Assembly: GCA_965202875.1 (NCBI GenBank)
Contig: OZ241870.1
Coordinates: forward strand, 434,001 to 498,000
Length of the DNA stretch: 64,000 nt
Reading direction: 5' to 3'
Origin: HK1 sp965202875
GTDB taxonomy: Bacteria > Pseudomonadota > Gammaproteobacteria > HK1
Shown here: positions 56,283-63,821 of the stretch, in pieces
How the letters are laid out: every line of letters begins with the position of its first letter
Numbering within the stretch: the stretch's first letter is position 1
Translations under genes and position numbers: made by a program
Notes under the pieces: model-generated
Database searches by the model: none
What the model was told of the DNA's origin: nothing
The model's input: the letters and a program-made list of their open reading frames with translations, nothing else

Positions 56283-57709
56283 CATAGGTAGGATCTTATA
56301 ACTAATTGATTTTCATGGGATTTTATGAACCGTTGAAGTCCCATCCGAAATCTCCGATCATGGAATTGCTGGACCCACATGACAGGAGAAGACTCGGATG
56401 GGACGCCGCACTGTTGCTCAATTCGCCCACCAGATCAAGCGCGTGCTGTCGCCCACGGCACTCAATGACCTCGGACGGAGGGTCGGTTTCTGCCACCGGG
56501 AACGCCTGATTACTCCATATCGACTGGTCCTGGGCCTGCTGGCAGGCCATGCCACGGGGACGGTCGAGACATTGGCCGATATGCAACGGCAATTCAATGC
56601 GTTGTTCGGCACGACAGTCGCATACAAGCCGTTCCACAACCAGTTGGCGAAGCGTTCCTTCAAGGACTTCATGCGGGCCGTGTTGGACGTGGTCCTTCAG
56701 CAATGGGTGGTGAGCGTGCTGCAGCCGACAGCGCGGGGTCCGCTCGGTGAGTTCGGTCGGATTGTGATCCAGGACGGCTGTTCGTTCGCGGTCAAGGATG
56801 CGCTTCGTGAACAGTACCCGGGACGATTCAAGAAGCAGAACCCTGCTGCGGTGGAGCTGCACGTGACGATGAGTCTGTTGAATGAATCGGTGGAGCAGGT
56901 GACGCTGACGGCGGACACGGCGCCGGAGCGGCCCCATCTGCCCTCGCCCGAGGCGCTGCGCGATGACCTGCGGTTGGCGGACCGTGGGTACGTTGACCTG
57001 GAGTATATGGGTGCGGTGGACAGGGCGGGTGGGTATTTCGTGATGCGTGCGAGCGCATCGGTCAATCCGAAGGTGCAGGGTGCGTATACGTGGGAAGGGG
57101 AGGCGTTGGAGGGGTGGTCCGGGCAATTGTTGAAGCAGGGGGTTCTGTCGAAGGGCGAGACGGTCGACCTCGATGTGGTTTGGGGGAAGGGAGAGAAGGA
57201 GTTGGAGTTGAGGCTGTTGGCGCGGTGGAATCCTGACGAGGGGTGTCATACGTTGTTGGTGACGAATCTGGCGCGGAGCCGATTCAGTGCGGAGCAGGTG
57301 GGGCAGCTCTATCGGTTGCGGTGGCAGGTCGAGCTGTTGTTCAAGGAGTGGAAGTCGTATGCGAATCTTCATGCGTTCGACACGAGCAAAGCGGGGATAG
57401 CCGAGGGTCTGATATGGACGGCGATTGCGGCCTCGGTTCTGAAGCGTTACTTGGCTCAGATGACGCAGGTATTGCGAGGGGTCGAGGTCTCGACACGGAA
57501 GGTGGCGATGTGTGCGCGTCATGGATTGGGGGAGGTGTTCCGTGCGCTTGCTTGTGGAAGGAGACGTGGCTTTCTTCCCGTGTTACGAGGCTTGGTGGAT
57601 TATCTGGCGAGCAATGCGACTCGGTCCCATCCGAAACGAGACCGCAAGAAAGGACGACTCCAATTCGGATTGGAGCCGGTTTTGTGATTTCCTTAAGTAC
57701 CAACCTATG
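56283..57709. mobile_element. IS4-family insertion sequence, copy 3 (1427 bp, intact)
   Basis: It has the same ends and length as copy 1. It sits inside copy 2 with the 9-bp duplication TGGTGGATT at 56274-56282 and 57710-57718. Orientation is the same as the host copy. Confidence 0.92.
56398..57687 (+). CDS. IS4-family DDE transposase (intact, copy 3)
   Basis: 429 residues, differing from the copy at 9908-11197 by one noted change near the C-terminus (GEVFRAL for GDVFRAL). It keeps YRLRWQVELLFKEWK and the other catalytic motifs. It should be functional. Confidence 0.93.
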   Translation: MGRRTVAQFAHQIKRVLSPTALNDLGRRVGFCHRERLITPYRLVLGLLAGHATGTVETLADMQRQFNALFGTTVAYKPFHNQLAKRSFKDFMRAVLDVVLQQWVVSVLQPTARGPLGEFGRIVIQDGCSFAVKDALREQYPGRFKKQNPAAVELHVTMSLLNESVEQVTLTADTAPERPHLPSPEALRDDLRLADRGYVDLEYMGAVDRAGGYFVMRASASVNPKVQGAYTWEGEALEGWSGQLLKQGVLSKGETVDLDVVWGKGEKELELRLLARWNPDEGCHTLLVTNLARSRFSAEQVGQLYRLRWQVELLFKEWKSYANLHAFDTSKAGIAEGLIWTAIAASVLKRYLAQMTQVLRGVEVSTRKVAMCARHGLGEVFRALACGRRRGFLPVLRGLVDYLASNATRSHPKRDRKKGRLQFGLEPVL

Positions 57710-57826
57710 TGGTGGATTATCTGGCGAGCAATGCGACTCGGTCCCATCCGAAACGAGACCGCAAGAAAGGACGACTCCAATTCGGATTGGAGCCGGTTTT
57801 GTGATTTCCTTAAGTACCAACCTATG

Positions 57827-58030
57827 AACCGTGGTTGATGCCCACCTTCGAGTGGACCACGAAGCGCGGATGCCGGGGTCGTCGAAGGCGCGGGAGTCCT
57901 CGGAGGCGACGACGTAACCAGCGGGGCGGCGGCTTGGCGCGAGGTCGAGCCGGTGGGTCGTGCGGTCGTAACGCCAGTGGTGCGCCGGCTGCTCGGCGGG
58001 CGAGTTGACGATGAGCCGGTCGATGGTGGA
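57827..58030 (-). pseudogene. Restriction endonuclease (BPTD_3080/type III-like), N-terminal fragment
   Basis: The minus-strand frame reads IDRLIVNSPAEQPAHHWRYD, LAPSRRPAGYVVASEDSRAF, DDPGI. This matches the start of the large DEAD-type restriction subunit (IxxPxxEPxxHWxYDxxT, RRPAGYVxAxxxSxxFDDPG). It is cut by the IS4 element after ~65 residues. The methyltransferase at 60702-63320 is its likely partner. Confidence 0.65.
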
Positions 58031-58036
58031 GCGCCA

Positions 58037-58095
58037 TCACTCGGGCTCCGGAGGCACGAAGTGGGTCGAGTTGCGCGATCAGCTCTGGCGATTGA
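58037..58095 (-). pseudogene. HepT 3' end remnant
   Basis: The minus strand reads ELIAQLDPL and, one base out of phase, VPPEPE and stop, as in the intact HepT at 59220 (PPLIAQLEPLVPPEPE). DNA identity is partial over ~45 bp, so it is a second, older allele. Confidence 0.5.
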
Positions 58096-58285
58096 CCGCC
58101 GGCCCGGATCTGCGTACTGTTGCCCCCCAGAGGACGAAGGGACGGATCGTCGAGTTCCACCCTTTGGAGATTGTTGCCCCTGACGGAGGCGCGCGAGGCA
58201 GCGCTGGTGGTCAGTGAGGGTGTCCTCCCTTGGCTTCCATTCAGTGATCGAGCGTCCTTCTTTCCAAATGTAGGAGGTAGGAACG
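58096..58285. promoter_or_regulatory. Leader of the TIR/DUF4231 operon
   Basis: No coding sequence is recognised. The strong Shine-Dalgarno sequence AGGAGG (58273-58278) stands 7 bases before the ATG at 58286. No clear promoter hexamers were found. Confidence 0.45.
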
Positions 58286-58696
58286 ATGCCACAGCTAAAG
58301 ACCTATGACGTGTTCATCAGTCATGCGTGGAATTACCATGAGGATTATTTTCGCATGGTGAAGTTTTTGAATGATGCACCATACTTTAACTGGCGGAATT
58401 ACTCCGTTCCCGAGCACGATCCGATTGATGGTAATTCCAACAGAATGCTGAAAGAGGCCCTAAAGCGACAGATGAGGCCAGCAAATATTGTACTGATTCT
58501 GGCTGGCATGTACGCCGCTCATAGCGGATGGATAGACTTTGAAATCGAGTTTTCATCTCAGATAAATAAACCGATGATAGGCATTCGACCATGGGGTCAG
58601 CAGCGTGTTCCCAAGATTGTTTCTGACAATGTTGATGTAATGGTGGGATGGCAGACGGATTCCATCATTTCTGCGATCAGAAAGTATTCGCTTTGA
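58286..58696 (+). CDS. TIR-like (DUF1863, ThsB-type) domain protein
   Basis: The protein has 136 residues. The domain starts at once: TYDVFISHAWNYHEDYFRMV, then NWRNYSVPEHDPI, RQMRPANIVLILAGMYAAHS, GWIDFEIEFSSQINKPMIGI, RPWGQQRVPKIV. The SxAW..HxDY start and the later E/W positions fit the MTH538-type TIR family. That family includes ThsB of Thoeris, which makes a cyclic ADP-ribose-type signal upon phage infection. The DNA is clearly more AT-rich than its neighbours. The stop is 2 bp before the next ATG, so the two genes form an operon. Confidence 0.85.
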   Translation: MPQLKTYDVFISHAWNYHEDYFRMVKFLNDAPYFNWRNYSVPEHDPIDGNSNRMLKEALKRQMRPANIVLILAGMYAAHSGWIDFEIEFSSQINKPMIGIRPWGQQRVPKIVSDNVDVMVGWQTDSIISAIRKYSL

Positions 58697-58698
58697 TC

Positions 58699-59157
58699 AT
58701 GGATCAGAAGGAATTCGAGCGCTACATTGACGAGCGCTACAATGACCAGTGCCAATGGTACAGTAGCAAGGCAAGTCTCAACAAGAAACGCTACTATCTG
58801 GTCCAGACACTGATTGTTTGTTTTTCATCCTTGACCACGCTAACAATCGCACTGGGAATCTATTTTCCAAATTTTGAGTGGATACGGCTTTTGGCGCTTG
58901 GGATGACTTCCGTCGTAACGGTGTTTGTCAGCCTCCAGAAGGTGTTTCGGTTTCAAGAAAACTGGCACGAATATCGTAACACCGCAGAGTCTTTGAAGAA
59001 AGAGAAATATCTATATCTGGCAGGCTTGGACGAATACGAGAAAAAAGAGGTAACTAATAGTCTTTTCGTTGAACGAGTAGAGGGCCTGATTTCTAGGCAG
59101 AATACCGCATGGAGCATGCGGTCACATGGCAACGGTAAGAATAGCCCGACCAGTTAG
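58699..59157 (+). CDS. DUF4231/SLATT-type two-helix membrane effector
   Basis: The protein has 152 residues from ATG 58699. A soluble N-terminus (FERYIDERYNDQCQWYSSKA, SLNKKRYYLVQTL) leads into two hydrophobic helices (IVCFSSLTTLTIALGIYF and RLLALGMTSVVTVFVSLQKV). A soluble helical tail (FQENWHEYRNTAESLKKEKY) follows. This is the DUF4231 layout, related to SLATT effectors that are proposed to form pores in nucleotide-signalled defence. Paired with a ThsB-like TIR protein it probably acts as the membrane-disrupting effector. Confidence 0.78.
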   Translation: MDQKEFERYIDERYNDQCQWYSSKASLNKKRYYLVQTLIVCFSSLTTLTIALGIYFPNFEWIRLLALGMTSVVTVFVSLQKVFRFQENWHEYRNTAESLKKEKYLYLAGLDEYEKKEVTNSLFVERVEGLISRQNTAWSMRSHGNGKNSPTS

Positions 59158-59219
59158 ACCGAAGTTCCCTGTGATTTGGAGGTCTGAAACGGGAATGACT
59201 CATTGAGTCGACCGCACCG

Positions 59220-59561
59220 TCACTCGGGCTCCGGGGGGACCAGTGGTTCGAGCTGGGCTATCAGCGGGGGCAGATCGTCCTGCACGATCTGCCATACGAT
59301 GTCGAGCTGGATCGCGAAGTAGGCGTGCACGATCCGGTTACGCACTCTGACGATCTGGGTCCAGGGGATACCCGGGTTCTTGGCCTTCGTCTCCTCGCTG
59401 ATCCGCGACGCCGCCTCCCCGATGATTTCGACGGACTTCAGAATAGCCAATTGATGCAGGTCGTCGTTTTCGAACTCGGAGAACGTCAGCGGCGCGGCGA
59501 ACTCCACCGCGCGACGGGCCGCCAACAGCATATCGAGCAACCAAGCGTCGTCACGCCGCAT
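59220..59561 (-). CDS. hepT: HepT-like HEPN ribonuclease toxin (DUF86)
   Basis: 113 residues from ATG 59561. DAWLLDMLLAARRAVEFA, LHQLAILKSVEIIGEAASRI and RVRNRIVHAYFAIQLDIVWQ carry the HEPN RxxxxH motif (RNRIVH) followed by Y. The protein ends DDLPPLIAQLEPLVPPEPE. It is the toxin of MntA-HepT modules, normally kept inactive by AMPylation at the Tyr next to the motif. The start overlaps the antitoxin gene by 11 bp. Confidence 0.88.
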   Translation of the reverse strand: MRRDDAWLLDMLLAARRAVEFAAPLTFSEFENDDLHQLAILKSVEIIGEAASRISEETKAKNPGIPWTQIVRVRNRIVHAYFAIQLDIVWQIVQDDLPPLIAQLEPLVPPEPE

Positions 59562-59862
59562 AGATCGTCTCCGCTGATCCGAGAATCTCCGCACGCCGGA
59601 TGTAATTCCGGCTTCGTTCGATGCCGGTGCGACTGATCAGATCCACTTTCCTGCCGAAGAGATCGGCAAACTCCTGTTCAATGCGGACAAAATCGAAAAG
59701 GCCAGGGGTTCGATCCGGCTTGAACTGCACCAAGAGATCGATGTCGCTTTCGGGTCCGAAGTCGGCTCGGAGCGCGGATCCGAAGAGATCGAGTCGTGCG
59801 ATGCCGTTGGCTTGGCAGAACGATGCAAGTTGGCCTCTGGGAACTGGAATCTTCGGATTCAT
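59551..59862 (-). CDS. mntA: MntA-like minimal nucleotidyltransferase antitoxin
   Basis: 103 residues from ATG 59862. LDLFGSALRADFGPESDIDLLV is the GS-x10-DxD catalytic signature. The sequence then runs FVRIEQEFADLFGRKVDLIS and IRRAEILGSAETIYAA. It would AMPylate the HepT toxin encoded next to it. Confidence 0.9.
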   Translation of the reverse strand: MNPKIPVPRGQLASFCQANGIARLDLFGSALRADFGPESDIDLLVQFKPDRTPGLFDFVRIEQEFADLFGRKVDLISRTGIERSRNYIRRAEILGSAETIYAA

Positions 59863-59907
59863 TGCTCTTTCCTCGATGTCTGGGATCGGATAAATCTAGA
59901 TTCGTAC

Positions 59908-60702
59908 CTACAAGGCGCGGTTCGCATCGACGTCTATTCCAGCGCCTTTCAACTCCTTGACAAGTTTCATCTTCCAGCCTCCGACGTCATCCAGTGGAAT
60001 GTAGACAACACCGTCATAATCCGACTGAATTTCTACATCTCCCTTTGTCAGGGCGCAGACTCTATTTCGGCCAAGGCGTCCGATAAAATACCCGAACTCG
60101 AAAATAACATTCTGTCTGGCACGAGGTTTCAGATTCCGCGCATCTTCCTGAAGTGCGCCTACGTCGTCCGGTGTCAGGAGAGCTACGGCGAATCCGACTT
60201 GAGCATGTTGCTCGAATTTTTCGATTATTGTCCGGCCTTGATTCGATTGCTCATGTAGTATGATCGGTTTGAGATCCAAACGTTCAAGGAATCTGGCGAT
60301 TGCTTCCTTGGTTTCATTGTCTCTTCCGTGAATGATGAAGATTTCATTTGTATCCATTGATTTTTTATCCATATTGAAAGAAGACGCCTTTCTCTGATCA
60401 TCATTTTCCCAATATTCTCTAATCTCCTCAATCATTTCCTCAAGCATCGTACCCGCAAAACTCACATCAGATTCGAGAGGGACTATTTCATTCGTTGACT
60501 TTTGACCAAAGACAGGCGTCAGAGTCGGAAATTCCAAAAACCTAGAACTTGTTTCTCCAAATGTATTGCGAATAGCTGCCTTTGTATCTCTGTGCCATTT
60601 CCAAATGGCTTGTGAATCACTGTCCGATTTCTTCAATTCAGATAATTCATTCAACGCCTTCTGCAAACGTTCGATTGCTTTAGTTTTTGGGAGCCGCGCC
60701 AT
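59908..60702 (-). CDS. TIR-like nucleotide-binding protein (Cap12-type, PF10137)
   Basis: 264 residues from ATG 60702, which overlaps the stop of the methyltransferase. The N-terminal ~110 residues are helical (ERLQKALNELSELKKSDSDS, FAGTMLEEMIEEIREYWEND). The C-terminal domain reads NEIFIIHGRDNETKEAIARF, HEQSNQGRTIIEKFEQHA, FAVALLTPDDVGALQEDA, RARQNVIFEFGYFIGRLGRN. The FEFG Glu is the NADase residue of this family, known as an effector in CBASS and Pycsar. No cyclase gene is beside it. The gene is more AT-rich than the methyltransferase gene. It probably acts with the RM system or alone as NAD-depleting effector. Confidence 0.83.
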   Translation of the reverse strand: MARLPKTKAIERLQKALNELSELKKSDSDSQAIWKWHRDTKAAIRNTFGETSSRFLEFPTLTPVFGQKSTNEIVPLESDVSFAGTMLEEMIEEIREYWENDDQRKASSFNMDKKSMDTNEIFIIHGRDNETKEAIARFLERLDLKPIILHEQSNQGRTIIEKFEQHAQVGFAVALLTPDDVGALQEDARNLKPRARQNVIFEFGYFIGRLGRNRVCALTKGDVEIQSDYDGVVYIPLDDVGGWKMKLVKELKGAGIDVDANRAL

Positions 60703-63320
60703 CACTTCACCTCCACGATCTTCAAGCTCTCGATCCCCCGGTCGTCCACGATCTTGACGGCGGCGCGGCGGTGTTCGCCGGGCTCGAAGGGGAGGGAGAC
60801 CGTGCCGCGGTACGCTTCGATCAGATCCTGGTCGATCTCGGCCTTGAGGTTGCGGGCGAGGCGGGACCAGCCGTCCCGGGGGCCGGCCATCGGGAAGAAG
60901 ACCTGGCGCGGGAACAGGCTGCGGCCGTCGTAGTCCGGGTCCAGCATCCACAGCGCGATGTGCTCCCTGCCGCCGGATTCCACGCCGCCGGTCCTGGTGT
61001 TGTAGTAGTCGAAGCCCTGCACCGAGACGCGGTGCTTCCCTGCGTGCTCACCGTCGGGGACCTCCTCGATTTCGACGTCCGGCTGGCCGATCAGCCAGAA
61101 GCTCTCGTTGCTGGCGCGCTTCCTCTTGAGGTCCTCGGTGAGCAGGTCGGCGTTCATCTGGGCTTTGAGGAGCGTGACGCCGGGCCATCTGGTCTCGTCG
61201 ATGTCCTTGGCGGCCTCGGGGTCGAACTGGAAGGCGGCGAAGACGATGACCTTCGGGCGGGGGACAAGCGTTTGCGCCTCCTCGATGGCCAGCGCGACCT
61301 GGCGTTGCTCCAAGGGCGTGTGGTCGGGGCCGAAGGAAACGACGACGCGCTCGGCGTTCCAGGCGGTTCCTCCATCCCGGATTTCGTCCGCGCCGGAGGC
61401 GTCCGGGTGGGTCTCGCCCTCGACGTGCAGCCAGGAGGCGCCCGGCAACGGCTCCAGCCGGGCGAAGGAGATGTGCTGGCCGGCCTTGCCGCGAATGCCG
61501 GTCTTCAACAATTCGTCGCGCCAGTCGCCCTGCCGCAGGGTTTCGCCGGAGCGGGCGACGGATTCGTCGGCGGGCGGCGGCGACGCACCGGCGGGATCGG
61601 ATTCGAGGTCGCCGTCGAACTCGTCGAGGGGCTTCACCACCGGGGCGGGGACCGCCTCCACGGTGAACGGCCCGGTGACGCGAGCCTTGGCGCGGTCGAC
61701 GTGCGGCTGGTCGTACAGCGTGGCTTGGTTGGGCGGCTCGTCATAGGCGAGGGTTCCGGCGGATACGTTTGCGACGCCACGGTATCGGAACCCGGACCCG
61801 ACGCCTTCATCGGGATGGGCCAGCTCGTAGTAGTCGAAGCTCGCCGTCATCAGCCGCTGCCGCGCGATCGCCACCGCCACCCGCGAGGTGTCGCAGACGA
61901 CCCACCTTCGGCCCCATTGCTCGGCGACGTGGGCGGTCGTGCCGGAGCCGCAGGTGGGATCGAACACGAGATCGCCCGGATCCGTGGTCATCAGGATGCA
62001 ACGCTGGATGGCCTTCGCATCCGTCTGGACGACGTAGCGCTTGTCTTTCGGCGACATCGGCGCGGGCCAGACGTTGGTAATCCGCCGACCCGGTACTTCG
62101 TCCTCGTACTGTTTCCACCTCAGCGAAGTCTGCCCCTCCAACGCCTCCAGTCGGTTCAATTCGGAAAGCCTGTCCAGACCCTCTTTGGAAACACGCCAGT
62201 GCTGACCGGCGGGACAAGGAAAGACACGACCGCTCCACTCGTAAGGCTCGGAGCGGCCGGTCGTTGAAACGCCCGGCGAGGACAGCGGCATGCGCTGGTA
62301 AAGACGTGCGTTCTTCGGCAAATACCTGTTCGGATCGAAGCACTCCTCGGGGGTTGGCTTTCGACATTGGCCGTCTGGCAGCTCGACCATGACGTGCCAA
62401 CTGAAGAACTCGATTACCTCCGCCCGCGTCAGCGATTCGTATAGCTGCCGGTACTTCACGCGCTGCCGGTCCCTGGCGTACCAGAGCAGGTAGTCGGCGA
62501 CCTCCGGCAAGGTACTGGCCGAGCTGCCGCCGGTGGTCGCGTAGGAGATGGTCGCCACCCGGTTCCCCGCGCCGAAGATCTCGTCCATCACCACTCCCGC
62601 GCGATGGACGTTCTCCTTGCCGATCTGGATGAAGCAGCTTCCGCTCTCGTGCAGCAGCTCCCGCGCCAGCAGCAGGCGATCGCGGAGGTAGGTCAGGTAG
62701 GAGTGGATACCGAACTCCCAGGTGTCCCGGAAGGCGCGGATCGTCTCCGGCTCCCCGGTCAGGTCCTCGTCCCGGCCGTCGGTCACGTCCTGCCGGTGGA
62801 CGAAGGGCTGGAAGTTGGAGCCGTAGCGGATGCCGTAGGGCGGGTCGACGTAGACCATCTGCACCTGCCCGCCCAGCCCCTCCTTCTCCAGGAGGCTGTT
62901 CATCACCAGCAGGCTGTCGCCGGCGACCAGACGGTTGGTCCAGTTGTGCCGGTGGCGGTAGAAGTCGATGGCCTGCCGGATGGGCGGGTTCTCCTCCGGC
63001 GCGTCGAACAGGGAGCCCTGCAAGCTCTGGCCCTGGAATTGCGCGCCGTTGCGCTTCCTCACCGCCTCCACGACGGTGCGCGGGTCGATGCGCTCGTGGA
63101 CGTGCAGGGAGACGGTCGGGGTCTCGAACGAGGTGTGCTCGGCCTTGCCGGCCCAGGAGAGCTGCGGGTCGATGTGGGGGTCGTGGGCGTAGGTCCTGCG
63201 GCCCGCGTCCCGGTCGGTCTCCGGGGTGACGAGGCCGACGGGCGGGTTGTTCGTGCGCTCCTTGTCGGTATGCGCATAGCTCTCGACGTTGCGCTTGCGC
63301 CTCTTCGGTGCTTTCGCCAT
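60702..63320 (-). CDS. Type III-like site-specific adenine DNA methyltransferase
   Basis: 872 residues from ATG 63320. Motif IV VYVDPPYGIRYGSNFQPF precedes motif I DLVFDPTCGSGTTAHVAEQW, the beta-class order of type III Mod proteins. SYATTGGSSASTLPEVADY and WPAPMSPKDKRYVV lie between them. A C-terminal ~300 residues (HISFARLEPLPGASWLHVEG, EEAQTLVPRPKVIVFAAFQF) are typical of the Mod proteins that accompany BPTD_3080-type nucleases. Its nuclease partner survives only as the fragment at 57827-58030. Confidence 0.88.
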   Translation of the reverse strand: MAKAPKRRKRNVESYAHTDKERTNNPPVGLVTPETDRDAGRRTYAHDPHIDPQLSWAGKAEHTSFETPTVSLHVHERIDPRTVVEAVRKRNGAQFQGQSLQGSLFDAPEENPPIRQAIDFYRHRHNWTNRLVAGDSLLVMNSLLEKEGLGGQVQMVYVDPPYGIRYGSNFQPFVHRQDVTDGRDEDLTGEPETIRAFRDTWEFGIHSYLTYLRDRLLLARELLHESGSCFIQIGKENVHRAGVVMDEIFGAGNRVATISYATTGGSSASTLPEVADYLLWYARDRQRVKYRQLYESLTRAEVIEFFSWHVMVELPDGQCRKPTPEECFDPNRYLPKNARLYQRMPLSSPGVSTTGRSEPYEWSGRVFPCPAGQHWRVSKEGLDRLSELNRLEALEGQTSLRWKQYEDEVPGRRITNVWPAPMSPKDKRYVVQTDAKAIQRCILMTTDPGDLVFDPTCGSGTTAHVAEQWGRRWVVCDTSRVAVAIARQRLMTASFDYYELAHPDEGVGSGFRYRGVANVSAGTLAYDEPPNQATLYDQPHVDRAKARVTGPFTVEAVPAPVVKPLDEFDGDLESDPAGASPPPADESVARSGETLRQGDWRDELLKTGIRGKAGQHISFARLEPLPGASWLHVEGETHPDASGADEIRDGGTAWNAERVVVSFGPDHTPLEQRQVALAIEEAQTLVPRPKVIVFAAFQFDPEAAKDIDETRWPGVTLLKAQMNADLLTEDLKRKRASNESFWLIGQPDVEIEEVPDGEHAGKHRVSVQGFDYYNTRTGGVESGGREHIALWMLDPDYDGRSLFPRQVFFPMAGPRDGWSRLARNLKAEIDQDLIEAYRGTVSLPFEPGEHRRAAVKIVDDRGIESLKIVEVK

Positions 63321-63821
63321 GACCCGGTACCCGGTCCCAACTCCGTCAGCGTCTTCGGGGAACGGCGGACATGCCGCATCTGCACGGAACGTCCGTCACG
63401 GGGAGAGGATATTCGTTCGCCCGGCGCGATGGTATGGGGGCGTGCGCCTTTCCAGGGCGAACGGCAATCGTGGGGGCGACCGTGCGGCGGGCGGCGACCG
63501 CTGGCGCGGTTGCTTGGCGGTTCCGCGTGCGCGGAATCGCGGGTGCCCCGGCCAATGTCGGGGGCTGCGGAGAAACGAGTCGTTTCTGATTGCGAGCGGC
63601 GACCGCTGTTACAGTCGGCAACCGCTGATGCGGTTGCTTGGCGACTCCGCGTGCGCGGAATCGCGGGCGTCCTCGGTCAACGCCAGAGACTTGCCGGGGA
63701 GCGCAGTCGGTCCAGGGTGGAGGGCGATGGCGGAGCGGTCGCAACGAAGTCCGTTCGTCTTGAATAATCTATCTAATGTCTTTACATTTCGGCCTGAACC
63801 CACATCCTTGAGGAAGGCACC
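63321..63821. other. Intergenic stretch with two dispersed repeats and an AT-rich leader
   Basis: No gene is seen. Repeats at about 63488-63560 and 63598-63675 share GCGGTTGCTTGGCG..TCCGCG and GTGCGCGGAATCGCGGG with the unit at 15962. Just before the next gene, CTTGAATAATCTATCTAATG (63759-63778) is AT-rich and may contain its promoter or operator. Confidence 0.45.

Larger units (their letters stand above)
53838..57804 (+). pseudogene. IS4-family transposase, copy 2, in three pieces
   Basis: Pieces at 53838-54769, 56011-56282 and 57719-57804 together rebuild the protein of copy 1. The first break is inside the YREK motif (after LRWQV). The second is in the C-terminal part, at GLVD. Confidence 0.88.
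53724..57826. mobile_element. IS4-family copy 2, interrupted by two further IS elements
   Basis: The left end CATAGGTAGGATCTTATAA is at 53724, and the right end ...CAACCTATG is at 57826. Inside it are an ISAs1 element (54770-56000) and a complete IS4-family copy (56283-57709). The flanks ACGACACCT and AACCGTGGT do not match, so there is no target duplication. The element appears to join two formerly separate loci. Confidence 0.88.

Noticed and set aside
58286..59157. Classical type I Thoeris
   Set aside because: No ThsA (SIR2-SLOG or Macro) gene is present; only the TIR component and a DUF4231 membrane protein are seen.
59908..60702. CBASS or Pycsar operon
   Set aside because: The TIR-like protein matches effectors of these systems, but no nucleotide cyclase gene occurs in the window.
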